Notes under the pieces: generated by a model
The model's input: the letters and a program-made list of their open reading frames with translations, nothing else
Told to the model about the DNA's origin: nothing
The model's database searches: none
Part shown: positions 21,583 through 33,679 of the stretch, one piece after another
Numbering within the stretch: the stretch's first letter is position 1
Layout: every line of letters begins with the position of its first letter
Source: Archilochus colubris
Lineage: Eukaryota > Chordata > Aves > Apodiformes > Trochilidae
DNA length: 64,000 nt
Reading direction: 5' to 3'
Assembly (NCBI GenBank): GCA_023079485.1
Contig: CM041084.1
Span: 135,438,792-135,502,791 of the forward strand
Translations under genes and position numbers: made by a program

Positions 21583-22250
21583 ACCACAGAATCACAGAAT
21601 GCTCTGGGTTGGAAGGGACCTTTAAAGGTCATCTAGTCCAACTCTCCTGCAGTGATCAGGGACATCTCCTAGTATACCAGGTTGCTTAGAGCCTGGTCAA
21701 GCCCGGCACTGAGTATCTCCAGGCATGGGTCTTCCAGCATCTCCCCGGAACACGTTCCAGTGTTTCATAGCCCTCAAAGTAAAGAACTTTCTAATACCTA
21801 ATTCTATCCTGCTATAGTTTAAACCCAAGTTTAAACCCAGCTCCTTGCCCTATTGCTACATGTCCTTGTAAACAGTTCCTCCCCAGCTTTCTCGTAAGCT
21901 CCTGTCAGGTACTTGAAGACCTCTATAAGGTCTTCCTGTAGTCTTCTCATCTCCAAGCTGAACAGCCCCAACTCTCTTAGCCTGTCTTTGTAGGAGAGAT
22001 GCTTCAGCTCTCTGTTTATTTCTGTGGCCCTCTTCTGGACTTGCTCCAACAGCTCCATGTCCTTCTTGTGCTGAGGGCTCCAGACCTGGACACAGTACTG
22101 CAGGCAGGATCTCACCAGAGCAGAGTTGAGGGGCAGAATCATCTCTATCTGCTGGCCACGCTGCAATTTGCCCCCATGGCTACAAGCACACGTTGCTGGC
22201 TCATGTCCAACTTTTTGTCCAACAGTGCCCCCAAGCCTCTTTCTTAGTTA
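21583..22250 (-). mobile_element. CR1 LINE, ORF2 C-terminus and 3' end
   Basis: The minus-strand frame 21,831-22,166 reads [20 protein letters not shown], then [20 protein letters not shown], the CR1 ORF2 C-terminal signature downstream of the RT core. The 3' end lies at the left, where TTGGAAGGGACCTTTAAAGG is followed by ACAGAATCACAGAAT octamer-type units (about 21,583-21,600). The copy is 5'-truncated near 22,250, as is typical for CR1. It lies back-to-back with the plus-strand CR1 that starts 60 bp to the right. Confidence 0.92.
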
Positions 22251-22309
22251 GTTCAGCTTTTTAAAATTCAATAAGGAGATAAGGCATATCCTAGAACTCT
22301 TCATTGTTA

Positions 22310-22592
22310 GTTAATAACATCAAATAGCAAGACAAGAGGGCACGGTCTTAAGTTGTGCTGGGGGAGGCTTAGGTTGGATATTAGAAAGAATTTCTTTACC
22401 AAGAGGGTGATCAGGCATTGGAACGGGCTGCCCTGGGAAGTAGTGGATTCTCCATCCCTGGAGATATTTAAAAAGAGACTGGATATGGCACTCAGTTCCA
22501 TGGTCTAGTAACTGCAGCAGTAGTGAACCAAGGGGTGGACTTGATGATCTCTGAGGCCCCTTCCAACCCAGCCAATTCTATGATTCTATGAT
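22310..22592 (+). mobile_element. CR1 LINE 3' end
   Basis: Contains GGGCTGCCCTGGGAAGTAG, then CATCCCTGGAGATATTTAAA and GACTTGATGATCTCTGAGG, and ends in two ATTCTATG octamers (22,576-22,591), the diagnostic avian CR1 terminus. Heavily 5'-truncated; only the last codons of ORF2 and the 3' UTR remain. The octamer is intact, so it may be one of the younger copies in the window. Confidence 0.92.
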
Positions 22593-22599
22593 CAAAGAA

Positions 22600-23165
22600 A
22601 AATGAGGCCAATGGAAAGTGAGACTGAAGAATGAACACTTGTATCATGAAAAAGAAGAAAATGGAAAGATAAAAAACATTGCATAGTAGGGACTTAATAT
22701 TTACTTTGCTTTCTAAGATGAATCTACCCCGTGATATGCATGTGAAGTTAATTAATTTCAAGCCCATATTCTCGCAAGTACATTGTTCTGAGCTAACAGG
22801 CAAAGTTATAATTTTCATTTTTTCCTGGTTTGAGCCATGATAGAAACATTTTTCTTTCTTGTATTTTTACTTTCAGCTAAGTGTCTTCTATGTAGCTGCA
22901 CTTGCTCAATCAGTGTCTGTTTCTAGGACTGATAACACTCAATGTTTATAGTTAGGGCTAGAGACTGGTATGCAGAACCAAGAACACTGCTCAGTTCTGA
23001 GGAACATCTTATGCTCCAGAAAGAGAAAGGGAATAAAGGGGTCACACATTCAACTCTCCTTTGGGAGAGACCAAAATGAACCAAATAGAGCATTTCATCC
23101 CATATGCTTCATAGTCAGTATAAATTTGAGGGATCAAAAGGATCATACCTCTTTGTTCAGGACCA
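22600..23165. other. No gene seen
   Basis: AT-rich DNA between a CR1 terminus and an LTR fragment. Nothing recognised. Confidence 0.5.
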
Positions 23166-23169
23166 ATGT

Positions 23170-23563
23170 CCTGGGAGGATTCTGTCTATTTGTTGGCCTT
23201 TGATCCTGATCCATGCCCTCCTGAATCTGTGTGTTATTGCATCCACTCCTGTCTGCTTCTGACTCTAGGAGCCCAGTCTGGGAAGTTTTGCAGGGTCTGC
23301 CCTGCAGCCTTGGTGGTGATGTGAGTTTTATTGAGGGAATGGGAGGAGGACCGTGGTATAACTTTTGTATACCTTTTTATATATTTAATAATTTTTCTTT
23401 TCATCATTACTGTTTCATTAAAACTCTGAAGTTTAGTTTCCAACCCATGAGTCTCTCTCCCTTATTCTCTCCCATTCTTCCTCAATAGGGAAAGGAGAGG
23501 AATTAGTAGAGAATCTTTAAGGCATTTAATTGCTGGCCCAGTTTTAAACCGAGACACAATTAT
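23170..23563 (+). mobile_element. ERVL-type LTR, 3' end fragment
   Basis: The end region resembles bird ERVL LTR 3' ends: TCATTACTGTTTCATTAAAA, then TTTCCAACCCATGAGTCTCT, and a terminal CCAGTTTTAAACCGAGACACA-like end near 23,545-23,563 finishing in CA. ATTAAA at about 23,418 could serve as a poly(A) signal. The left boundary is uncertain. It is either a separate solo LTR or the far half of the LTR whose beginning is at 19,868. Confidence 0.65.
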
Positions 23564-23564
23564 G

Positions 23565-26100
23565 CTTATAGTCTTTCAGGTTTTATTGAAGACTCAAGAA
23601 TTTTATTTATCATGTAAACCATTATCTGTATCTTCTGTAAACCCCGTGGATCGCCAAAGGCAGGGGAGTTAGGAGATTTCTGTTAGCTAGCTAACATATC
23701 TTCTTTGATAAATTGCATATATGAATTTCTTTTTTTACCTAAGTAGGTACTATGAAACCCATACTTTCATCTTTGGAAAGAGTTTAAAAAGTAGTAACAT
23801 CAAAGTTCCCAAATTCCTTAAATGAAAAATATTTCTTCAATGAGAAATTTCAGCTAGGAGCTAGAAGACCTCCTGTTGCAAGGATGATGGATTTTTGTTG
23901 CTCATCTTAAAAACGTGAATCACTCAAAAAATCTGGAATTTAAATTGGTCCTTTAAAATAGTTTGAAGATGCCTTTTGAATATTTCTGACACCCACTTGA
24001 TTTATTTTTCTGACTCAGATCAAATGCTAACTGACCTTTTTTCTTTATCTGGAAAGTACAAACACAAAGATTCACAAAGTTAGGGGAAAGAAAAGAATAA
24101 TTAGCACACTGAATGTGTCCAGCTCAGTCAACTGTGTATTTTCCAGGAGTACATTTTTGGTAGATCAATATGTAGTATGTGGAAATAATTCTAGATGGGT
24201 ACTTAATAAAGTTATACTGTGGACTCATAATATCAGTAGCTGAAGCATAACAGAATAATTGCAAGGAAAGCATAGATTACATTCTTTAATGTCATCAGAC
24301 ATAAATCACATAATACAATGACTTTTTATCAAATAGACATTTCTTTTTGTTAAGGTTTGCTTAACTGAAGAAGCTTACCTAAGAAAACCTTCTGGGTTTT
24401 TTTGTAAGTCAGTGAATATGATACCACTTTTACAAAAATATTTTCAATCTTTAGATGAAACTGAGATAATCTCATTCCCTTGCACACGTTGCACATGTGA
24501 AATTAATTGACTGCTCATTTTGCCTCCTGAATCTATACTTCATATAGGTCAAGTGTTGTTTGATATACACAGAAAATTGTACATCACAGGCAGTCTAGGA
24601 AAATGAGACATTCACTTCATAAAAAGTAAAGAGGAAGGTTCACTTTTCTTTCTTGATAACCAAGAATCTCCTTGAATGGCAATCTGTTCAGTCATTACAT
24701 TGTCTTAATCTGAAGTGCTGGAACATGTTTAATTCAGCAGCTCTCTTAAGGGCTCTGTGGAAATACCCTTTCTTCCTTCCTACCTGAAGACCAGCTTAGC
24801 CAGATCTTAGAGAGTAGCTTATGAAATCAATTGACTAACATGCATTAAAAAAACTTATAATAAATTAGTATTTCTTTAAAGGACTTTCAAAGTAGCTAAT
24901 AAGTTTCAAATTAAAAGGGGGCCCTCTACTGCATGAGGAAATGGTTCACACAGCTAGAAAGTCTGATGAAAAACATAATTGCAGGGACAACCTCTAAATA
25001 AATAACTGCTTTTCCAGCAATCCAAGCAGAAGTACTGTAAATAAAGGTCACAGCTGGTAACCTCCAGTAGCTTTAGGACATAAAAAGTATAAGCTTGGGA
25101 CCAGGTACCTTTGGAGTGTCTGTTTGCTGCTAGGAGCTTGTTCTGTTAAATGAATTAATATACAATCACTCTATAGACCTTTCACTATGCTTATAATTTT
25201 CTCTTTTCTAACGTTAATTGCTCTGTTAAGTTTGTTACATAAAGTAGGATGAATTCCTAATTGTAGATAAAAAAAACTGTGATCTGTGCTTGTGGATTGT
25301 TTGCTTAAATAGCCTGATGTCACTGACTATCCTTTCTTCTGAAAGAAGGAACTGCTGAACCATTCAGATGAACAAATTAATACTTCATAAACCATTGTTG
25401 AATTATTTCCTATTCATAGTTATTACTTCTTTGTGTAGTTTGGCTAATCAATTTGTTGCATGTGTATGGACTGTGTGAATGACTGACTGAAACTTTTAAG
25501 ATAATATTGTATAGATAATATTGCATAGAGTTTTCATGCAAAAGAACCAAATACCATATTCTTATAGTCATTAATATTAGGAAACTCTTTTCTTTACAAG
25601 AATCCACTCCACTAAAAAAAAATTTGAAATACTAAAAAATGAAAAAATGACAGAATCTCTAAACATCCAGAAATCTATAGAATATTTGAGATGCTTTAAT
25701 TTCTCAGTAATTTTTTTCCAAAAATTAAACTTTTTTTTTTCCCCCAGGGCTATTTTACTACTGATTCTTCTCTGCTTACACCTAATGATCTTTTTTTCCT
25801 GAGTCCTGTGAGTTTTGCAGAAATCTAAAGCCAAGATCTCTTCTATAACTTTCATAACCTATCCCTCAGAGTATCTGTAAATTGTTTCCAGTTAACACTG
25901 AGTTTAACATAACAGTTACCCTCAGTGTTACAAAAAGATGAATTCTGTGATGTGCTGAGCATCATTTGTGTTAGTACTGTGTAGTCTTGTTCAACTCAAT
26001 AGGGCATCAGTCTTTCTGTAGAATCTTTAGAGGTCTGTTTTATTATTTTATACAAATAGTGTAATCAGTATTTAGTTATATATTTAGTATATAGACATAG
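23565..26100. other. No gene seen; AT-rich DNA
   Basis: Unique-looking AT-rich DNA. It contains a 16-bp perfect palindrome at 23,681-23,696 and a T-rich run near 25,730-25,743. No exon or repeat family recognised. Confidence 0.5.
23681..23696. repeat. 16-bp perfect palindrome
   Basis: TGTTAGCTAGCTAACA reads the same on both strands, 118 bp beyond the LTR 3' end. Confidence 0.9.
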
Positions 26101-26104
26101 ATAT

Positions 26105-26690
26105 GTGACCAGCAGGCCAAGGGAAATTATCCTCTCCCTCTACTCTACCCTGGTGTTGCCTCACCTGCAGTAATGTGTTCAGCTTTGGGTCCCCAGTTCA
26201 AGAAGGACGAGAAACTACTGGAGAGACTGCAGCACAGGGCCCCTAAGATGATTAAGGGACTGGAGCATCTGCCCTATGAAGAAAGGCTGAGAGAGCTTGG
26301 GCTGCTTAACTTAGAGAAAAGGAGGCTGAGGAGGATTCTCATTAATGTCTATAAGTATTTAAACTGCTGGTGTCAGGAAGATGGGGCTAGACTCTTCTCT
26401 GTGTTGTCCAGTGAAAGAGCAAGGGGTAATGGTCTCAAACCAGCACACAGGAGATTCAACTAGAATACGAGAAAATTCTTCTCTACTCTGAGGATAACAG
26501 AGCATTGGAAAAAATTGCCCAGAGAGGTTGTGGAGTCTGTCCCTGGAGACATTCAAAACCCACCTGGATATGTTTCTGTGTAATCTGCTCTAGGGGTTCC
26601 TGCTCTAACGGCGGGGGTGGACTCGATGGTCTCCAGAAGTCCCTCCCAATCTCTACCATTCTGTGATTCTGTGACTCTGTGGTATGTGAT
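26105..26690 (+). mobile_element. CR1 LINE, ORF2 C-terminus and 3' end
   Basis: The plus-strand frame 26,173-26,463 reads [20 protein letters not shown], then [20 protein letters not shown], a well-preserved CR1 ORF2 C-terminus. It is followed by the 3' UTR (LVESP-type codons, then GTGGACTCGATGGTCTCC) and ends at ATTCTGTGATTCTGTGACTC near 26,660-26,682. 5'-truncated near 26,105. Confidence 0.92.
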
Positions 26691-29600
26691 GACATTTATA
26701 TTTAAGTATCCAGGTGTTTGATATACTGACGCAATTATGCATTTTCTCACAGTTCTTGAGAATACCACAGGATTTTGTATGAGGATGATTTTGTATGTAT
26801 AGAAATGTGATAAAACGCAATTTATAATTAGCGAAGTAGCGAACTTATCTAAAGCAATTGATGCCAGACTTCACAGTACCTCAGAAAAGCCAGAAAAATT
26901 TTCTACATATGATATCCTTGTTCTTTTGCTGTTCTCATGTCTCATAATATGCTTTTTCCCAAGTCAGAGTGCACTTTTATTAAATATATGAACATTTACT
27001 GAGCTGAATGAAGGTATACGTTGTACAGAGGAAGAAAAGTAACATGATGTCTGTGCATACTCAGTCCATTGCTATCATCCTGAGATGATAAACACTAAAA
27101 TAAGCAAGATATTTAGCTTATCATGAATTTTCACTGCCTGGAAGAGCCAGCTGTAAGAAAGAACAGTAGGTTACAGTAGGCAGTTCTCTGAACTCACACA
27201 TAATGTGGTTATAATTAGAACCATATTTGTATGTGCTATGAGTGCTATGAGAGTTCTTACCATCTTCAGTTTGCAGCAGAAGCTTGTACTTTAGACAACG
27301 GGCTATCAGAAAGTGATAGAACTGTTCTTGTTCATGGGAGAAATTTCACTTCATTCAGGAACAACACAGTATTCCTAACAAGTCCATATTCTGACTCCTT
27401 TGTTTATATTACTAATTTAGGAATAGAATTCATATTCTGGTTAATTGTATGATCCTAAAAACAGAAGTAGACTAGAAAAATATAACATTTTAAGAGAAAT
27501 CTGTCAAGGTGAAAAATCTCAAGTTAACTAGTGTGCCTAGACTGATTAATATCTGCTGTTATTTTTATTATGGAATCTAAAAGCTCATATTGGATGTACC
27601 AAATAAAAATAATGGAAGATACAGTTTCATATACTTTCACCAATACCTGTATTCATAATCTCCTCTGAAGTAATATATAGCCAGATCCTCTTAATTCCCA
27701 AAATAGGAAAACAGAAAAAAAAATGAGGACAAGAATAAATGGAAAAAGTGTATTCCCCATTTGTTGAAAAATATACAAGTTGCAAGTATATTTGAAGAAC
27801 AATTCCTAGATTTCTTTGTTCACTGTTTTATTGCTAATCTCTGTTTAGAACGATATTCCAGCAAATTGATGGTTTTAGCCAGTATTTAGTAACATATCAA
27901 AAATAATGGTGAAGAAAAGAACTGAAGTTGTACAAATGCAGATTTGAATGATGAATTTAAAACCTTCATTAAAGCTGAAGCTGTTAAAGAAATTACATGT
28001 ATGACAAGGCAATATTTAAAGAAACTAAAAATTATGTAATCTTAATGCACATCTTAAAATACATAAAATCCAGTGAATCATTGGGCCTTTTTATATGATA
28101 GAGAAAAGTATAAGAAGAATCAGAGATCGACATTATAAAATCTAGTAGAATTAGAAATAAACCCCACATTTTTGATAAAGGGAGGGACAATTAAATCAAT
28201 TAAATTTGTAGATTATAAAGCTTCTTCTTTATGATTCTTTGAATAATGACTGGATGTTTTTCTGAAAGATATGATTTATTGTATTCAATTGCTGAGATCA
28301 ATAAAATTTACCTTTTACAGAAATCAAACTTGATAATCTAAGAACTTTATCTGAATCAATACTGAATGAGTTATAGCCTTCCAACAAGATAGCAGACAGA
28401 TGCTCTATCACTGCTACGGACTACATGTCATCTTAACCTTGCCAAAAAGTAAGGAAAATTTTTTACCCCAGTGAAATTAGTTTAAACTAATGTATTTTTA
28501 TCCCACAAGATAGGGTGAGCTAAGTGTGCACGTGGCCTGTTATAACTTACCTGATGAACAGTACCTTGTAAAGCTGCCAGAAATTGGTAGCTTTTGATTG
28601 TGTGTCCATATGCTTCTATGAACCAGAAATATTCCATACTTTAAAGCCCTCCATGGTAGCACATTTATGAAATATGGTGGGTCTGTAATTCTGATGGGAA
28701 TATGTACCTTTTAACATTGAAGTACAAATGAACAGGTACAAATGAGTGTAAGTTCTTACACTGTCATTATTTACAGGACCTGTTTTTGTGAAAATCATAA
28801 TATGATTCATGCATAACACTGCTGGGCATTTGGTACAGTATGAGATACTTAGAGGCTTTTGCTAGCATAATTCATTTGAATCCACTATTCCAAGCCTTGG
28901 GGCATCTGGAAACAACTTTGTCTTACAAGATGACCTCAGGCTTACACAAAATTGATCAAAATGTTTGACCAAAAGGTGGTTAGAATTCCAGAATTCAGGT
29001 ATCCAGAATCTAACAAATATATCTTTAAGTAATGCAGAATGTTTAAGTTAGTTCAAAAGTACAAGCTATAGCAATGATTTACATTACTGCAGACAGATGA
29101 TTATAAATTCAGGCTGAACATATGAGCTGTTAAAAAATAAAAAACCCATTTACATTTAAGGTGGTTGATAAGTGTGTAAAGATACATAATTTATTTTTTT
29201 TAAGAAATAAAATGTTTGTATGGTTTATAAACAAAGTACTCTCTAAAGAATGCCAGGATACATCTGTACTGCAGCAAATTAAAATTTCTAAATAATAGTA
29301 TTTTGATATTTCTCTCAATAAATTATATTAGCTTTTATTTTCTCAGATTATGCAGTAATTCATCAAACGTTTCTCAGAAGAAGCTATGTCATTCTTCTAC
29401 AATAACTGGACTTTGTGTCACTGCTTCCTGGTGAACAAAGAAAATCAACAACATCCTCAGTCTCTCTCTGATGTGTGTCTTCCAAAACAAGGCTGAAACC
29501 CCTAATCATATGTCTATGTGACAAGTTAAAAGCAACCACTCCAACTCTGCAGATAAACATTGGTCTTCAGTGCTCTTGATGCAGAATCTCCTGATGCAGT

Positions 29601-30690
29601 GCAGTGTTATGTAACCCATTTTCTTATTTTCCAAGTGGCCAAGGAGCTGGAATGAAAACAGAATTTTAACAGCTCATCATCTCGTCTTGAATTAATAACC
29701 TTCTGTTTGTGATATCACAACGTATTGCTATGAAAATGATTATGACTTCACAGAAGGCTGTGGTAAAGAATAAGCTGTAAGTGCTTCTAATCAAAGATAC
29801 TATTTTCATGCAAATGACAATCTAATTAGAAGAGGAAACAATCTGTTTTTACAGACCACCATGAAAAGAAGCCCTCAACATTAAAGACAGTTTGATAAAG
29901 ATGTTAGCTTGAAGAAGGGTATCTGGATTAAGTAAAAAATATTCAACGTTTACTCTTGCTTTTAGGACATAATCCATAAATATTCAATTCATGGAACTTC
30001 TGATGAGATCAGAATAAATTTCACTTTTAGGGTGTTTGCAAAACAATCTTCCAATTTCTTTAAAAGTGTTGAAAGGAGCTTCTTTGGAATGAGGGATCCA
30101 TGCTATATAGATTATAAAGGTATAGCCTATTAGGACAGAGAATTGTTTTATATAGTCTAATAAGATTGTCTTCTAGTTCTGAAGACTTTTACAGCAGGGT
30201 TCCAAGAATAAGTGTCACACTGTATACATGTATTTTAGATTCTACTTTAATTTGCAATTTTTGGTGTGTTTTCCTTTAAAAATGTCTTTAGTTGTCAAAA
30301 AATTAGTATTTTACAGTAATTTTATTGGTGTTTTCAACCCTAAAAGGTGATTATTTCTTTCAGATTTGTTCCTTCAGATCCCTGCTCCCTGATCCAAAAT
30401 GTAGTTCTGACAAAGGTATTTTGAGCTGAAGCTTGCAGAAGCTTGCTGTTACGCATTTAGAATTAGAGTTTGTAGACATAAACAGACAAATCATAAATAG
30501 ATGTTAGTACAGTGACAAAATGTAAACAAAATACACGTTTTTCAAGATAAAAGCTCTTCAAAGAAGCAGATTGATTTTGAATAAAACTAAATTAAGAGAC
30601 ATTTGAAATTTCAAAATGAAAAATTTTAGTCTCATGAAACAGTATGCTGAAAACCTTGGAATTACTGAAAAAAGTTTAGATTATCTTGCT
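26690..30690. other. No gene seen; AT-rich DNA
   Basis: Four kilobases without a recognised repeat. A motif-dense patch near 29.79-29.84 kb is listed separately. Short frames (60-73 codons) are chance. Confidence 0.5.
29790..29842 (+). promoter_or_regulatory. Enhancer-like motif cluster
   Basis: Within 53 bp: ATCAAAG (TCF/LEF type) at 29,790-29,796, the perfect octamer ATGCAAAT (POU/OCT) at 29,808-29,815, TAATTA (homeodomain) at 29,823-29,828 and AACAAT (SOX type) at 29,837-29,842. Such words occur by chance in AT-rich DNA, but an exact octamer beside a homeodomain and a SOX site is the grammar of developmental enhancers. Conservation is needed to decide. Confidence 0.25.
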
Positions 30691-30694
30691 ATTG

Positions 30695-30855
30695 AATAGG
30701 CTGCCCAGGGAGATGGTTGAGTCACCATCCCTGGATGTGTCTAAGGGACATTTAGATCTAATGTTGGGGTAAATGTTTTAGGGGAGAACTTTGTAGATTA
30801 GGGATGATGGTTGAACTCAATGATCCCAAGGGTCTTTTCCAACCTGAAATCTAAG
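30695..30855 (+). mobile_element. CR1 LINE 3' fragment
   Basis: AATAGGCTGCCCAGGGAGAT, then CACCATCCCTGGATGTGTCT and TTGAACTCAATGATCCCAAG, ending with TCTTTTCCAACCTGAAA, make a short CR1 3' end. The octamer tail is lost (only ATCTAAGCATG remains), suggesting an older copy. Confidence 0.8.
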
Positions 30856-31489
30856 CATGTTACCCTTTGAACTATACCTTGATAATGTAGATTCTTTACC
30901 TGATAGTAATACTGAAAAAATAAATTTTCCCTTTAAATTTTTTTTCCTAATCTTTAATCTAACATTTTTCTCTCCACAGTATGTGACATTTGATAAATAT
31001 ACTTATATATGGAAAAATAATTTCTTAAATTTACAGGGATCACTGAAAAAAAGCCCAACTAACCAAACTAAATAAAACTCATAATATCTACGTGTTATTC
31101 TTATACATTTTATTTGTAATCAGCGAAGTCAAACAAAAAGAAATTGAGTGGAACAATGTGCTGAATATAAAAATAGTAAGATTAATCAAGAAATTGTGTG
31201 AATTTGGGACAAACCCAATGAACAGTGTCAGATGGAAAAAATCCTGGAGTGGACTACTCTTAATTTTCCTTTGATAGCACTGTTCTATTTACTTATTATA
31301 GCTAGGATTTAATGTTTATATGCAAGTAGTTATTTAACTGGTTGGGACCACAGAACTTCATTTGGCATTTCCCAAAATTGATGCCTTATTAAGCTGCAGT
31401 GTAACTCAACAAGGTGGGTGGAGAGGTGGGAGGGAGTCTAAGTCTGAATTCTATCTATGTTGAGTTTAAATTTTGCCTTTGTCTAATGT
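30856..31489. other. No gene seen
   Basis: AT-rich DNA between two CR1 pieces. Frames of 60-72 codons are Lys/Asn/Phe-rich and look like chance. Confidence 0.5.
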
Positions 31490-31830
31490 TCTTTCTACAT
31501 GACCAAAATGTATTCTGAAACTCTTCCTGAGTAGCCAGACCTTTTCCCTATAGCTTGTAGGCTCTCTTTTTTACCCAAATTTCCTCTAAAATCTCCCTGT
31601 TCAGCCAGACTGGTTGTCTTCCCCTCTGGCTTGCCTTTTGGCACACAAGGACAGTCTGCTCCTGTGCATTCAAGAGTTGCTTTTTGAAGTGTGCCCATCC
31701 CTCCTGGACCTCTTTGTTTTCAAGGGCTGCTTCCCAGGGTATCCAAAATGTTTTGTTGATCAACTGTGGAAGGAAAAATAGATGCCTCACTTAAGTAATC
31801 CTGCTGGAGCTGGGAGCTTAATTTGAAGTG
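31490..31830 (-). mobile_element. CR1 LINE, ORF2 internal fragment
   Basis: The minus-strand frame 31,548-31,790 reads WAHFKKQLLNAQEQTVLVCQ, then GRQPVWLNREILEEIW, resembling the CR1 ORF2 stretch between endonuclease and RT. It has neither a 3' end nor an RT core, so it is an internal fragment left by deletion or a split copy. Confidence 0.75.
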
Positions 31831-31834
31831 TTAT

Positions 31835-32910
31835 TCTGTCTTAGATAGTATAGGCAGGCTGAATCTGTCCCTGTGTTTCTTTCCAGTTCAACATCAGAGC
31901 CTCAGCTGATAAAAAGCTAAAGTAAGTCTCAACAATGTCAGGCCTGAGCCTTTACTAATAATTGGTAACACTTTGAATCCTTTTAGTGGTATCTTGTCTT
32001 CATTAACTTTGTCTTCCGGTGACACATCAGTTTCACTATTTGGACCTACAGTTGGGTCTTTATAATGATTTTTTAAATTAAATTAGAAAAGGTTGTGAAG
32101 CTCTTCTGAGCAGACATGAAATTTATCACTACAAAGAACTATACATAACTTCAGTGGAATAGAAAAGAAGGGCTCAGATACCACTGTTAGCTAGGAACTC
32201 TTTTGTATATTGAGCTAAACTTATAAAGTGTGGGAAAGCTAGCATTAATTTAGGTACAATTTATTTTGATGCAAACATCCTTTTTTTCTAGTTCTGAATA
32301 AATCTACACATTGACAGTACCTTTGGTGAATCAGTGTGATTTGTATGGCTAAGAATTAATCAGTCACCTTGCCAGTTATTTATTTCAGCATGCTTATGTT
32401 GAATACCTTCTGATTTGGAGAGGTGCAAGGAAAGCATCTGAACAAAAATCTAAGTCCAAAATACTTTACACAGTGTAGGAATAAAACAATTAAACTCCCA
32501 TTTTCCCTGTCTCCCTTTAGTTGTGACTAGCTGATATTTCAGTGAGTCAATCTTTTATATAAACAATGGTAAATAGGCTGGTAAATAGGCTAGTAAATGT
32601 TAAGTTCCCCTAAAATAACAAAGGGGACAGTTACAAAGATATCAACTTGATAACAACCCTTATCAATTACATTTAATAATCTATAATCTATCTCTCGTAA
32701 CATGTTTGTTGTCTTTTGTTATCTTTTGGGTTGGTTTTGTTTGTTTGATTGTTTTTTGTTAGGTTGTTGTGGTTTTTTTTTCCACCTTATACTGTCATCT
32801 TCTATAGCCCAATCAATATTATTATTGCAATTGCAAGTAGAGGCTCTGTTTTGTCCTGAATTATTTTATCTTTGTTAGGATCCAGAGTAACATTTAATTA
32901 TTTTTTTGTT
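31835..32910. other. No gene seen
   Basis: AT-rich DNA, with a direct repeat of GTAAATAGGCT-type words at 32,569-32,600 and T/G-rich runs at 32,725-32,782. No exon recognised. Confidence 0.5.
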
Positions 32911-32914
32911 TTGA

Positions 32915-33675
32915 TCCATGGGAACAAAGTCCAACCAGCAAGGGTTGGGTGCAAGCATAAACTTTTATTTGACAATTGACTCAAGCAAAATAATAGAAGC
33001 TCCTGAAGGTATAGGGGATATGTTGCCAGGCAGAAGAGGGAGAGAGGAAAAGGAGAAGAGAGAGAGAGAGAAATGGCTGAGAAAAGAGTAAGAAAGTGAG
33101 AAAAAAAGAAAAATGAGAGAGAGAGAGAGCAAGAGTCAGAGTCACCACCAGGGGTCCAACTGTCCATTGAGTTTCTTCAAGATGATGCTGATCCTGGACG
33201 GGGCCTGGTGTGAGGCACTGGTGGGTCAGCGCAGGGCGGCGACCCAGCCACGCAATGAGACCACCTTATATATCCCTAAATTCCTTTGTTCCCAAGGGGA
33301 GCTGTCAGTCAACTGCTGCAGAAGCCAGGTTCATTAGAAGTAGAGTCAAGGTGTTTTCCCCACCCTGGTCAGGGTTATTGACCTGGTTGGCTCATTCCCT
33401 CTGCCAGCTGAGCTGTCATTGGCATAAGTACAATCAAGGTGACCCCCCCGAACCCTAGCCAGAGCTATTGTAGACAGAGTTGCCCGGAGGGGACTTCTGT
33501 CCCAGCCTTCAATGCTGGCCCTCAAGGAAAGGGTGAAGTCTCTACCCAGCAATCAGTTCTTATCTTCTTCAAGGCATCACTTCCCAGTCCACCTTCACTC
33601 ACATTAGAATTGTCTTTTGAGGCAAAGAAAATTCCAACCAGTGAGATTTCATCAGTGGAATCTCACCATCTTGTT
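32915..33675 (-). mobile_element. LTR-like element, copy B
   Basis: Colinear with copy A at 18,510-19,262 and more complete at its left end. On the minus strand a TATATAAG box lies at 33,265-33,272 and an AATAAA signal at 32,964-32,969, the order expected for U3 promoter then R poly(A) signal of an LTR. A GA-rich insert-like stretch (33,031-33,129) lies between them. No retroviral coding sequence lies between the copies, so they look like independent solo LTRs rather than the two ends of one provirus. Confidence 0.7.
33031..33129 (+). repeat. GA-rich purine tract
   Basis: GAGA runs at 33,055-33,071 and 33,114-33,129 within purine-rich DNA, inside LTR copy B. Confidence 0.85.
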
Positions 33676-33679
33676 TTAG

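Noticed and set aside
18510..33675. The two LTR-like copies as the ends of one provirus
   Set aside because: They are much diverged, copy A is truncated, and the intervening DNA shows no retroviral gag or pol sequence.
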